A stretch of DNA of 64,000 nt, from assembly GCF_026013545.1 (NCBI RefSeq), contig NZ_JAPDOG010000016.1, positions 42,960-106,959 of the forward strand. Direction: 5' to 3'. The notes under the pieces are model-generated. The model was not told the DNA's origin, made no database searches, and worked only from the letters and a program-made list of their open reading frames with translations. The number at the start of each line of letters is the position of its first letter. Position 1 is the first letter of the stretch. Of this stretch, positions 1 to 8,037 are shown piece by piece. Made by a program: the position numbers and the translations under genes. Origin of the DNA: Defluviimonas salinarum. GTDB taxonomy: Bacteria; Pseudomonadota; Alphaproteobacteria; Rhodobacterales; Rhodobacteraceae.

Positions 1-748
1 GCGGCGCATCACCGACCAAGCGGCAGGTGCCGGCGCGGATGAGGTCGGTGGCCGACTGGCGCAATACATAGGCCGTCCCGCCGAGCGACCCCAGAAGCGC
101 GACCATCGCCGCGTTCTGGCCGATCGACAGGCTCGCGGAGGCCAGCCGCGGATGCATCTGCGCATGAATCTGCGGCATAGCGTCGGAGTAATGCGGCATG
201 ATGTAGGTCTCGGCGTTCACCTCGCCGAGCCGGTCGGTCTCGGTCGAGACCATGAGATAGGTGATCTCGCCCAGCGTCTCGAAATAGAGGTCGGGGTGGA
301 AGCGCGGGGTGAAGAGGATCGCGAAATCCTCGACACCGGTGGAGAGGTCGGAACTCATCTGCGCCGAATAATCGGCCTCGAAGAGGAAGGACGTGCCGGG
401 CAGCGCGGCGCGGAAATCCTTGATCAGTTCGGAGAAGTGGATGCCGACGAGGTCATGCTGGATGCCGATCCGCATCGTCACCGCGCCAGAGCCGGTTTCA
501 CCGATCGCGTGGCGCGCCTCGGTCCAGCCGTGCAGCAGCGCCCGCGCGTGCGGCGCGAAGCGCAACCCCTCGGTCGTGAGCTCGGTGCCCGAACGCGAGC
601 GGATGAAGAGCCGGTGGCCGAGCGTCGCCTCGAGCGAACGGACGCGTCCCGACACGGTGGACTGGGTGATGCCGAGCCGGTCGGCGGTGCGATTGAAGCT
701 CCGGGTGGTGCAGAGGTCGAGGAAGGTCTCGATGAGCTCGATCTGCAT
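1..748 (-). CDS. LysR-family transcriptional regulator, 3' end outside the window
   Basis: Translating the minus strand from the ATG at 748 gives 249 codons open to the window edge. Residues 1-60 form a typical LysR winged helix-turn-helix (start MQIELIETFLDLCTTRSFN, then ITQSTVSGRVRSLEATLG), followed by a periplasmic-binding-fold effector domain. LysR proteins are usually about 300 residues, so roughly 50 C-terminal residues are missing. Its start overlaps the stop of the upstream isochorismatase-type gene by one base (TGATG), which implies translational coupling. By position it probably controls the divergent amine-catabolism operon starting at 1433; the effector is unknown. The family call is firm and the target is inference. 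Confidence 0.93.
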   Translation of the reverse strand, partial: MQIELIETFLDLCTTRSFNRTADRLGITQSTVSGRVRSLEATLGHRLFIRSRSGTELTTEGLRFAPHARALLHGWTEARHAIGETGSGAVTMRIGIQHDLVGIHFSELIKDFRAALPGTSFLFEADYSAQMSSDLSTGVEDFAILFTPRFHPDLYFETLGEITYLMVSTETDRLGEVNAETYIMPHYSDAMPQIHAQMHPRLASASLSIGQNAAMVALLGSLGGTAYVLRQSATDLIRAGTCRLVGDAP

Positions 749-1323
749 CAGAGCGTCATCCCGTCGGGAAGGGGGCCGAGATCCGCGCGGACCGTCGCGA
801 GCGTGTCGAGATCGCGCACCCATTCGTAGAAGATGCCCTTCACGGTCGTCACGGTGATCCCGGCATCGCGCATCCGGTCGAGCCCGGCCCCGTGGCAATC
901 GCCCGGCGATCCGGTCGCGTCGACCAGCACCGCGACCCGGAACCCGGCCGCGAGAAGCCCGAGCGCCGACTGTGCGACGCAGACATCCGTCTCGAGCCCC
1001 ACAAGCACCGCCTGCGGTCGCTGGAAGGCGCGGGCGCCGGCGAGGATGTCGGGCTGGCCGGCGAGGCCGAAGACCCGCTTGTCGTGGACCGGTACGTCCG
1101 CACCGAGCGCCGCGACGATCTCGGGCAGGGGCGGGCCGTTCCGGGCGATATCCTCGGCCATGGCCAGAACCGGGATGCCGAGTCGCCGGGCGGTGCCGAT
1201 CAGCCAGCGGATCCGGTCCACGAGAGGCGCGCGCGCCTCGGGTGCGAGCTTGTCGACAAAGAGCTTCTGCACGTCGATCACCGCGAGAAACGACTTCGAT
1301 CGGTGGAACAGGGGATCGGACAT
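748..1323 (-). CDS. Isochorismatase-fold cysteine hydrolase
   Basis: This 191-residue protein has the isochorismatase/nicotinamidase fold. The putative catalytic triad is visible: Asp17 in VIDVQ, Lys82 in HDKRVFG and Cys115 in ETDVCVAQ. Members hydrolyse amides or carbamoyl groups (nicotinamide, N-carbamoylsarcosine, maleamate, ureidoacrylate). N-carbamoylsarcosine amidase is an attractive possibility because the neighbouring divergent operon encodes sarcosine/dimethylglycine dehydrogenase-type flavoproteins and a HyuA-type protein, but nothing in the sequence fixes the substrate. It is the first gene of a two-gene operon with the LysR regulator and probably a cytoplasmic enzyme. Confidence 0.88.
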   Translation of the reverse strand: MSDPLFHRSKSFLAVIDVQKLFVDKLAPEARAPLVDRIRWLIGTARRLGIPVLAMAEDIARNGPPLPEIVAALGADVPVHDKRVFGLAGQPDILAGARAFQRPQAVLVGLETDVCVAQSALGLLAAGFRVAVLVDATGSPGDCHGAGLDRMRDAGITVTTVKGIFYEWVRDLDTLATVRADLGPLPDGMTL

Positions 1324-1338
1324 GATGTGATTCCGCTA

Positions 1339-1353
1339 ATCGATATTTCCGAT
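1339..1353. promoter_or_regulatory. Candidate LysR box (T-N11-A) between divergent operons
   Basis: The AT-rich 109-bp gap between the isochorismatase start and the first flavoprotein gene contains ATCG-N7-CGAT, an inverted repeat that fits the T-N11-A LysR consensus. It lies between two divergent transcription units, one of which encodes a LysR protein. Binding is inferred. Confidence 0.4.
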
Positions 1354-1432
1354 CAATAATACGACACCTGACGAATTGAAAGCAGGGTGAACTGCCCCGA
1401 TACTCCGGCCGCAAATCACCTTGGGGGGCGTC

Positions 1433-3877
1433 ATGGCCGAGATTCCGACAACAGCGCGCGTGGTCATCATCGGGGGCGGCGCCGTCGGCGTCTCGACCCT
1501 CTATCATCTGGCCAAGGCGGGCTGGACCGACTGCGTGCTGCTGGAGAAGAACGAGCTGACCGCCGGATCGACCTGGCATGCGGCGGGCAACGTGCCGACC
1601 TTCTCGACGTCGTGGTCGATCATGAACATGCAGCGCTATTCGACCGAGCTCTATCGCGGCCTCGGCGAGGCGGTCGACTATCCGATGAACTACCATGTCA
1701 CCGGCTCGATCCGGCTTGCCCATTCCAAGGAGCGGATGCAGGAATTCGAGCGCGCGAAGGGCATGGGCCGCTACCAGGGCATCGACATGGAGATGCTCGG
1801 GGTGGACGAGATCCAGGGCAAGTATCCGTTCATCGAATTGCATGACCTGAAAGGCGCGCTCTACGATCCGACCGACGGCGACATCGACCCCGCGCAGCTG
1901 ACGCAGGCGCTGGCCAAGGGCGCCCGCGACCTCGGCGCGACGATCCTGCGCTTCACCCCGGCGACGGGCGTGAGCCGCGAGAACGGCGAATGGATCATCC
2001 ATACCGAGAAGGGCGACATCCGCTGCGAATACGTCGTCAACGCCGCCGGCTACTACGCCCAGAAGGTCGGCGAGTGGTTCAAGCCCTATGGCGGGCGCAC
2101 CGTGCCGATGATGGTGATGAGCCACCAGTACCTGCTCTCGGAGCCGGTGGCCGAGCTCGAGGCCTGGTCGAAGGAGAACGGCCGCAAGCTGCCGCTCCTG
2201 CGCGACGTCGACACCTCCTACTACCTGCGGCAGGAGAAGACCGGCTTCAACCTTGGCCCTTATGAGCGCAACTGCAAGGCGCATTGGGTGACGCCGAACG
2301 ACCCGTTCCCGGAGGATTTCTCGTTCCAGCTCTACCCGGACGATCTCGACCGGCTGGAATGGTATATCGAGGACGCGATGGCGCGGGTGCCGCTTCTGGG
2401 CTCGTCGGGCATCAGCCGGGTCATCAACGGGCCGATTCCCTATGCGCCGGACGGTCTGCCGCTGATGGGGCCGATGCCGGGCGTGCCGAACGCCTTCGAG
2501 GCCTGCGTCTTCACCTTCGGCATCGCCCAGTCGGGCGGCGCCGGCAAGGTGATGGCGGAATGGATCACCGAAGGCGCGACCGAATGGGACATGTGGGCGG
2601 TCGATCCGCGCCGCTATACCGACTACACCGACCGCGACTACTGCGTTGCCAAGGGCATGGAGACCTACGGCCACGAATACGCGATGCATTTCCCCTGGCA
2701 CCGCTGGCCGGCCGCGCCGGACCGCAAGCTCTCGCCGGTGCATGACAGGGTCAAGGCGCTTGGCGGGCAGTTCGGGGTCTACAACGGCTGGGAACGCGCG
2801 ACCTGGTTCGCCAGACCCGGCGACGACACCTCGGAGGAGGCGACGCATACCTGGGGCCGCTCCGGCCCGTGGGAACAGCGGATCAAGGAAGAATGCGAGG
2901 CGGTGCGCGACGGGGTCGGCGTGCTCGACCTGCCAGGCTTCTCGCGCTTCAACCTCTCCGGGACGGGCGCGGCCGACTGGCTGCGCGGCATGATCTCGGG
3001 CGCGCTGCCGAAGGTCGGGCGCATGAACCTCGGCTATTTCCCCGACAATCGCGGTCGGATCCTGACCGAGATGTCGATCCTGCGCCACGGCGAGGAGGAA
3101 TTCACGCTGATCACCGCCGCCACCGCCCAGTGGCATGACGGCGAGCATCTGAGAAAGAACCTCGCGCCCGGCCTGACGCTGACCGACCACACCACCGAAT
3201 ACGACACGCTGATCGTCACCGGTCCGAAGGCGCGCGATCTCTTCGCCGCGATCGGCGAGGCCGATCTGACGCTGCCGTGGCTGTCGATCCAGACCGGCAG
3301 CGTCGCGGGCAAGCCGGCGATGCTGGCGCGGGTGAGCTTCGCGGGCGAGCTTGGCTGGGAGGTTCATGCCAAGGTCGCCGACATGCCGGCGATCTATGAC
3401 GCGGTGCTCGGCGCCGGTGCGAAGCCCTTCGGCATGTGGGCGCTGAACTCGCTCCGGCTGGAGAAGGGCTACCGGGCCTGGAAGGGCGATCTTTCGACCG
3501 ATTACTCGCTCTTGGAAGGCGGGCTGGAGCGGTTCGTCAAGTTCGACAAGCCGCAGGACTTCCCCGGCAAGGCGGCCCTGCTGGCCGAGAAGCAGCAAGG
3601 ATCGAAGAAGCGGTTCGTGACGCTGACCGTCGAGGCCGGCGAGGCGGATGCGCCCTACATGTCGACGCTCTGGCACGATGGCCAGGTCGTGGGCGAGACC
3701 ACGTCGGGCGCCTGGGGCTACCGGGTCGGAAAGTCGATCGCGCTCGGGATGCTGCGGAGCGATCTCGCGGTGCCCGGCACCGAGATCGAGGTCGAGATCT
3801 ATGGCGATAGGTGCCGCGCGGTGGTCGAGGAAGACCAGCCGCTCTGGGATCCGGAAAACGCGCGGATCCGCGCGTGA
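1433..3877 (+). CDS. FAD-dependent dimethylglycine/sarcosine dehydrogenase-type protein with GcvT domain (copy 1)
   Basis: This 814-residue flavoprotein has an N-terminal DAO-type FAD domain (GGGAVG at residues 14-19) and the STWHAAG motif whose His (about residue 49) carries covalent FAD in mammalian dimethylglycine dehydrogenase. The C-terminal half (roughly 420-814) is a GcvT-like aminomethyl-folate domain. Such enzymes oxidatively demethylate N-methyl amino acids and pass the C1 unit to tetrahydrofolate. The ATG at 1433 is preferred because a run of G follows position 1422 as ribosome binding site; an in-frame TTG at 1421 is the alternative. It is the first gene of a plus-strand catabolic operon and is followed by a paralogue. 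The exact substrate (dimethylglycine, sarcosine or another methylated amine) is not determinable. Confidence 0.85.
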   Translation: MAEIPTTARVVIIGGGAVGVSTLYHLAKAGWTDCVLLEKNELTAGSTWHAAGNVPTFSTSWSIMNMQRYSTELYRGLGEAVDYPMNYHVTGSIRLAHSKERMQEFERAKGMGRYQGIDMEMLGVDEIQGKYPFIELHDLKGALYDPTDGDIDPAQLTQALAKGARDLGATILRFTPATGVSRENGEWIIHTEKGDIRCEYVVNAAGYYAQKVGEWFKPYGGRTVPMMVMSHQYLLSEPVAELEAWSKENGRKLPLLRDVDTSYYLRQEKTGFNLGPYERNCKAHWVTPNDPFPEDFSFQLYPDDLDRLEWYIEDAMARVPLLGSSGISRVINGPIPYAPDGLPLMGPMPGVPNAFEACVFTFGIAQSGGAGKVMAEWITEGATEWDMWAVDPRRYTDYTDRDYCVAKGMETYGHEYAMHFPWHRWPAAPDRKLSPVHDRVKALGGQFGVYNGWERATWFARPGDDTSEEATHTWGRSGPWEQRIKEECEAVRDGVGVLDLPGFSRFNLSGTGAADWLRGMISGALPKVGRMNLGYFPDNRGRILTEMSILRHGEEEFTLITAATAQWHDGEHLRKNLAPGLTLTDHTTEYDTLIVTGPKARDLFAAIGEADLTLPWLSIQTGSVAGKPAMLARVSFAGELGWEVHAKVADMPAIYDAVLGAGAKPFGMWALNSLRLEKGYRAWKGDLSTDYSLLEGGLERFVKFDKPQDFPGKAALLAEKQQGSKKRFVTLTVEAGEADAPYMSTLWHDGQVVGETTSGAWGYRVGKSIALGMLRSDLAVPGTEIEVEIYGDRCRAVVEEDQPLWDPENARIRA

Positions 3878-3887
3878 CGGGCGGAGG

Positions 3888-3906
3888 CCGGGGGTTTCAC
3901 CCCCGG
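3888..3906. terminator. GC hairpin between the two flavoprotein genes
   Basis: A perfect 7-bp stem CCGGGGG/CCCCCGG with loop TTTCA follows the first flavoprotein gene. There is no T-tract, so it may be an attenuator or mRNA-processing or stability element rather than a full terminator. It directly precedes the GGATATT...AAGATG repeat. Confidence 0.45.
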
Positions 3907-3913
3907 ACCCCCA

Positions 3914-3936
3914 GGATATTTTCAGCAAGATGAAGG
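3914..3936 (+). repeat. Dispersed intergenic motif GGATATT-N6-AAGATG, copy 1
   Basis: After the hairpin comes GGATATT, a 6-nt spacer and AAGATGAA, ending just upstream of the next ribosome binding site. The same arrangement recurs at 6430 and 42900, each time just downstream of a GC-rich hairpin. Confidence 0.6.
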
Positions 3937-3945
3937 GTCAGAACA

Positions 3946-6390
3946 GTGACTAACCTGCCAAAAAAAGCTCGGGTCGTGATCGTCGGAGGGGGCGTGGTCG
4001 GGTGTTCGGTCGCCTATCACCTGACCAAGCTCGGCTGGAAGGACGTCGTTCTGCTGGAGCGCAAGCAGCTCACCTGCGGCACGACCTGGCATGCGGCGGG
4101 GCTGATCGGCCAGCTCCGCGCCTCGGCCAACATGACGCGGCTCGCGAAGTACTCCGCCGATCTCTACCGCGGGCTCGAGGCGGAGACGGGGCTTGCGACC
4201 GGGATGAAGCAGGTCGGCTCGATCTCCGTGGCGCTGACCGAGGCGCGCAAGGAGGAGCTTTATCGCGGCGCCTCCATGGCGCGGGCCTTCGGCGTGCCGG
4301 TGGAGGAGATCTCGCCCCAGGAGGTGAAGGAACGCTATCCGCATCTCAACATCGAGGGTGTCAAGGCGGGTGTCTGGCTGCCGACGGACGGGCAGGGAGA
4401 TCCGGCCAACATCGCTCTGGCCTTGGCCAAGGGCGCCCGCCAGCGCGGCGCGGTCGTGGCCGAGGGCGTAAAGGTGACGGGCATCGCGGTGGAAGGCCGT
4501 CGGGCTAAGTCGGTCTCGTGGGAGCAGAACGGCGAACAGGGTGTCATCGAGGCCGATCACGTGGTCAACTGCGCCGGCATGTGGGGCCACGAGGTCGGCC
4601 GCATGGCGGGCGTCAATGTGCCGCTGCATGCCTGCGAGCATTTCTACATCGTGACCGAGCCGATCCCGGGCCTGACGCAGATGCCGGTGCTGCGGGTGCC
4701 GGACGAATGCGCCTATTACAAGGAGGATGCGGGCAAGTACCTTCTCGGCGCCTTCGAGCCGAACGCCAAGCCCTGGGGCATGAAGGGCATCCCGGAGGAT
4801 TTCTGCTTCGACCAGCTTCCGGAGGATTTCGATCATTTCGAGCCGATTCTCGAACGCGCGGTGAACCGGCTGCCGATGCTGGCCGAGGCTGGCATCCATA
4901 CCTTCTTCAACGGGCCGGAGAGCTTCACGCCGGACGATGCCTACAATCTCGGGCTCTCGCTCGAGGTCGACAATTACTGGGTCGCGGCCGGGTTCAACTC
5001 GATCGGCATCCAGTCGGCCGGCGGCGCGGGCATGGCGCTTGCCCAGTGGATGGAGACGGGCGAGAAGCCGTTCGATCTCGGCGATGTCGATGTCGGTCGC
5101 AACCAGCCGTTCCAGGGCAACAGGCACTACCTCTTCGAACGGTCGAAGGAAACGCTCGGCCTGCTTTATGCCGACCACTATCCGTACCGCCAGAAGGCGA
5201 CCGCGCGCGGGGTGCGGCGGACGCCGTTCCATGCGCATCTGGAGGCCAACGGCGCGGTCTTCGGCGAGATCGGCGGCTGGGAGCGGGCGAACTGGTTCGC
5301 GAACGAGGGCCAGGAGCGGGACTACCAGTACAGCTGGGGGCCGCAGAACTGGTTTTCCAACCAGGCCGCCGAGCACAGGGCGGTCCGAACCAATGTCGGC
5401 ATGTACGACATGTCGTCCTTCGGCAAGATCCGGGTCGAGGGGCGCGATGCCGAGGCCTATCTCAACCATATCTCGGGCGCGGACATGTCGGTGGCGCCCG
5501 GCAAGATCGTCTATACCCAGTTCCTGAACAGGGCGGGCGGGATCGAGGCCGACGTGACCGTCACGCGGCTCTCCGAGACCGCCTATCTGGTGGTGACGCC
5601 GGCGGTGACGCGGCTCAAGGACCAGGTCTGGATGCGCCGGCACATCGGCGTGTTCAACGTCGTCCTCACCGATGTGACGGCGGGCGAGGGCGTGCTGGCG
5701 GTGATGGGGCCGAATGCGCGCAAGCTGATGCAGGCGGTGAGCCCGAACGACTTCTCGAACGAGGCGAACCCCTTCGGCACCGCGCAGGAGATCGAGATCG
5801 GCATGGGCCTCGCGCGGGCGCATCGCGTCTCCTATGTCGGCGAGCTCGGCTGGGAGGTCTATGTGTCCTCCGACATGGCGGGCCACGTCTTCGAGACGCT
5901 GTGGGAGGCCGGTCAGGGCATGGGGCTGAAGCTCTGCGGCATGCACATGATGGACTCGTGCCGGATCGAGAAGGCGTTCCGCCATTTCGGCCATGACATC
6001 ACCTGCGAGGACCATGTGCTGGAGGCGGGGCTTGGCTTTGCGGTCAAGACCGCGAAACCCGGCTTCATCGGCCGCGACGCGGTGTTGCGGAAGAAGGAGG
6101 CGGGGCTGGAGAAGCGGCTTCTGCAGTTCAGGCTCTCCGATCCCGGGGTGATGGTCTATCACAACGAGCCGCTGATCCGCGACGGCAAGATCGTGAGCTA
6201 TCTCTCGTCGGGCGCCTATGGTCATCATCTGGGTGCCGCGATCGGCATGGGCTATGTGCCCTGCAAGGGCGAGACGGCCGCGGACGTGCTGGGATCGGCC
6301 TATGAGGTCGAGGTGGCCGGTCGGCGGGTGAAGGCAGAGGCGTCGCTGGCGCCGATGTATGACCCGAAATCGGAACGCGTGCGCATGTGA
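3946..6390 (+). CDS. FAD-dependent dimethylglycine/sarcosine dehydrogenase-type protein with GcvT domain (copy 2)
   Basis: This 814-residue paralogue of the preceding gene shares the same architecture: dinucleotide fold GGGVVG at residues 14-19, TTWHAAG with a candidate covalent-FAD His49, and a C-terminal GcvT-like domain containing the GELGWEVY motif. The start is GTG at 3946, preceded by GAAGGG. Tandem paralogues imply two successive demethylations (for example dimethylglycine to sarcosine to glycine) or two related substrates. Aminomethyltransferase domains of this family hand formaldehyde-level carbon to tetrahydrofolate. Substrate assignment is inference; family membership is clear. Confidence 0.85.
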   Translation: MTNLPKKARVVIVGGGVVGCSVAYHLTKLGWKDVVLLERKQLTCGTTWHAAGLIGQLRASANMTRLAKYSADLYRGLEAETGLATGMKQVGSISVALTEARKEELYRGASMARAFGVPVEEISPQEVKERYPHLNIEGVKAGVWLPTDGQGDPANIALALAKGARQRGAVVAEGVKVTGIAVEGRRAKSVSWEQNGEQGVIEADHVVNCAGMWGHEVGRMAGVNVPLHACEHFYIVTEPIPGLTQMPVLRVPDECAYYKEDAGKYLLGAFEPNAKPWGMKGIPEDFCFDQLPEDFDHFEPILERAVNRLPMLAEAGIHTFFNGPESFTPDDAYNLGLSLEVDNYWVAAGFNSIGIQSAGGAGMALAQWMETGEKPFDLGDVDVGRNQPFQGNRHYLFERSKETLGLLYADHYPYRQKATARGVRRTPFHAHLEANGAVFGEIGGWERANWFANEGQERDYQYSWGPQNWFSNQAAEHRAVRTNVGMYDMSSFGKIRVEGRDAEAYLNHISGADMSVAPGKIVYTQFLNRAGGIEADVTVTRLSETAYLVVTPAVTRLKDQVWMRRHIGVFNVVLTDVTAGEGVLAVMGPNARKLMQAVSPNDFSNEANPFGTAQEIEIGMGLARAHRVSYVGELGWEVYVSSDMAGHVFETLWEAGQGMGLKLCGMHMMDSCRIEKAFRHFGHDITCEDHVLEAGLGFAVKTAKPGFIGRDAVLRKKEAGLEKRLLQFRLSDPGVMVYHNEPLIRDGKIVSYLSSGAYGHHLGAAIGMGYVPCKGETAADVLGSAYEVEVAGRRVKAEASLAPMYDPKSERVRM

Positions 6391-6397
6391 GTGAGCG

Positions 6398-6420
6398 CCG
6401 GGGGGCTGTCTGCCCCCCGG
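6398..6420. terminator. GC hairpin after flavoprotein copy 2
   Basis: A perfect 9-bp stem CCGGGGGGC/GCCCCCCGG encloses loop TGTCT immediately after the stop codon. There is no T-run, so read-through into the methyltransferase gene is likely. Confidence 0.5.
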
Positions 6421-6429
6421 ACCCCCCGA

Positions 6430-6451
6430 GGATATTTCTGAAAAGAAGATG
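6430..6451 (+). repeat. Dispersed intergenic motif GGATATT-N9-AAGATG, copy 2
   Basis: GGATATT and AAGATG are separated by 9 nt here, against 6 nt in the other two copies. It sits between a GC hairpin and the AGGAG ribosome binding site of the MttB-family gene. Confidence 0.55.
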
Positions 6452-6477
6452 CCAATTGGCATTTCAGGAGAGACGGC

Positions 6478-8037
6478 ATGTCTGACGAATCCACGAACTG
6501 CGAACCGCGGCGGGCGGCACGGGCCGGCGGGCGCGAGGCGCGCCGGGCAGCGCGGGCGGCGCCCCTGGCCGAGGGTATGCGGCCGATCCGGGCCGGGTTG
6601 CCGGGCGGGCAATACAAGCCGCTGACCGAGGCGGGGATGGCGAAGATCCATCAGGCGGCGCTCGACGCGCTGGAGGTGATCGGGCTTTCGCAGGCGCCGG
6701 CATCCGGCGTCGAGATCATGACCAAGGCTGGCGCGATACAGGGCGATGATGGGCGCCTCCGGTTCCCGCGCGCGCTGGTCGAGGACATGCTGGCGAAGGC
6801 GGCGCGCGACATCACGCTCTGCGGCCGCGATCCGAAGCACGACCTGCACCTGACCGGGACCAATGTGCATTTCGGCACGGCCGGGGCGGCGGTTCACATC
6901 GTCGATCTGGAGACCAACACCTACCGCGATTCGACCGCGCAGGACCTCTTCGACGCGGCGCGGATCACCCACAATCTCGACAACGTGCACTTCTTCCAGC
7001 GGGCGATGGTCTGCCGGGACGTGCTGGACAATCTCGAGATGGACCTCAACACGATCTATGCCTGCGTCTCGGCGACGACCAAGCATATCGGCACCTCCTT
7101 CTCCGACCCGAGCCATGTCGAGCCCTGCATGGGTCTCATTCACCGGCTCGCGGGCGGCGAGGAGGCGTGGCGGGCGCGGCCCTTCATCTCGAACTCCAAC
7201 TGCTTCGTCGTGCCGCCGATGAAGTTCGCCGAGGAGAGCTGCGTGGCGATGGAGCACTGCATCCGCGCCGGGATGCCGGTTCTCCTCCTGTCGGCCGGGC
7301 AGGCGGGCGCGACCGCACCGGCGCCGATCGCGCTCGCCATCGTGCAGGCGGTGGCGGAATGCCTTGCGGGCGTCGTCTACGTCAACGCGATGAAGCCGGG
7401 TCATCCGGCGATCTTCGGCACCTGGCCCTTCGTGTCGGACCTGCGCACCGGGGCGATGTCGGGCGGCTCGGCCGAGCAGGCGCTGCTGACGGCGGGCTGC
7501 TCGCAGATGCACAAGTTCTACAACCTGCCCGGCGGCGCGGCGGCGGGGATCTCGGATGCCAAGCTGCCGGACATGCAGGCCGGGTGGGAGCAGGGCATCA
7601 CCAACGTGCTGGCCGGGCTGTCGGGCCTCAACATGGTCTATGAATCGGTGGGGATGCATGCCTCGCTTCTCGGCTTCTGTCTCGAAAGCCTCGTGCTTGG
7701 CGACGATATCCTCGGCCAGGTGCTGCGCACCGTGCGCGGCATCGACGTGACCGAGGATTCGACCTCGATCGAGGCGATGAAGGCGGTGTGCCTTGGCGGT
7801 CCCGGCCATTACCTTGGCTCGGACCAGACGCTGCAGCTGATGCAGACGGAATATGTCTACCCGACGCTCGGCAACCGGATGAGCCCGAAGGAATGGGTCG
7901 AGGCCGACCGGCCGATGCTTCTCGACAAGGCGATCGCGCGCAAGAACGAGATCCTGTCCAAGGCCGGGATCCAGGTCGACCCGCAGCTCGATGCGGCGAT
8001 CCGCAAGGACTACAACATCTATTTCGGGCTGAAATAG
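6478..8037 (+). CDS. MttB-family (trimethylamine methyltransferase-like) protein, non-pyrrolysine
   Basis: This 519-residue protein belongs to the MttB/COG5598 family, which transfers a methyl group from quaternary or tertiary amines to a corrinoid protein. The body is recognisable (ISNSNCFVVPPMKF, GAMSGGSAEQ, NLPGGAAAGISDAK). There is no internal in-frame TAG, so it is a non-pyrrolysine homologue of the type that includes glycine-betaine methyltransferases. Residues 1-35 are an Arg/Ala-rich extension. A strong AGGAG lies 8 bases before the ATG. The stop TAG overlaps the GTG start of the aldehyde dehydrogenase gene. No corrinoid-binding partner is encoded in the window, so the methyl acceptor is unknown; adjacent GcvT-domain flavoproteins suggest folate eventually receives the carbon. 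Confidence 0.85.
   Translation: MSDESTNCEPRRAARAGGREARRAARAAPLAEGMRPIRAGLPGGQYKPLTEAGMAKIHQAALDALEVIGLSQAPASGVEIMTKAGAIQGDDGRLRFPRALVEDMLAKAARDITLCGRDPKHDLHLTGTNVHFGTAGAAVHIVDLETNTYRDSTAQDLFDAARITHNLDNVHFFQRAMVCRDVLDNLEMDLNTIYACVSATTKHIGTSFSDPSHVEPCMGLIHRLAGGEEAWRARPFISNSNCFVVPPMKFAEESCVAMEHCIRAGMPVLLLSAGQAGATAPAPIALAIVQAVAECLAGVVYVNAMKPGHPAIFGTWPFVSDLRTGAMSGGSAEQALLTAGCSQMHKFYNLPGGAAAGISDAKLPDMQAGWEQGITNVLAGLSGLNMVYESVGMHASLLGFCLESLVLGDDILGQVLRTVRGIDVTEDSTSIEAMKAVCLGGPGHYLGSDQTLQLMQTEYVYPTLGNRMSPKEWVEADRPMLLDKAIARKNEILSKAGIQVDPQLDAAIRKDYNIYFGLK

Noticed and set aside
3922..7809. A minus-strand open frame of about 1295 codons opposite the second flavoprotein and methyltransferase genes
   Set aside because: It is Arg/His-rich with no domain and lies wholly antisense to two well-supported genes; long antisense frames are expected at this GC content.
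8035..8037. TAG at the end of the MttB-family gene as a possible pyrrolysine codon
   Set aside because: It is at the natural C-terminus (IYFGLK), is followed in frame by no MttB-like sequence and overlaps the next start codon, so it is a true stop.
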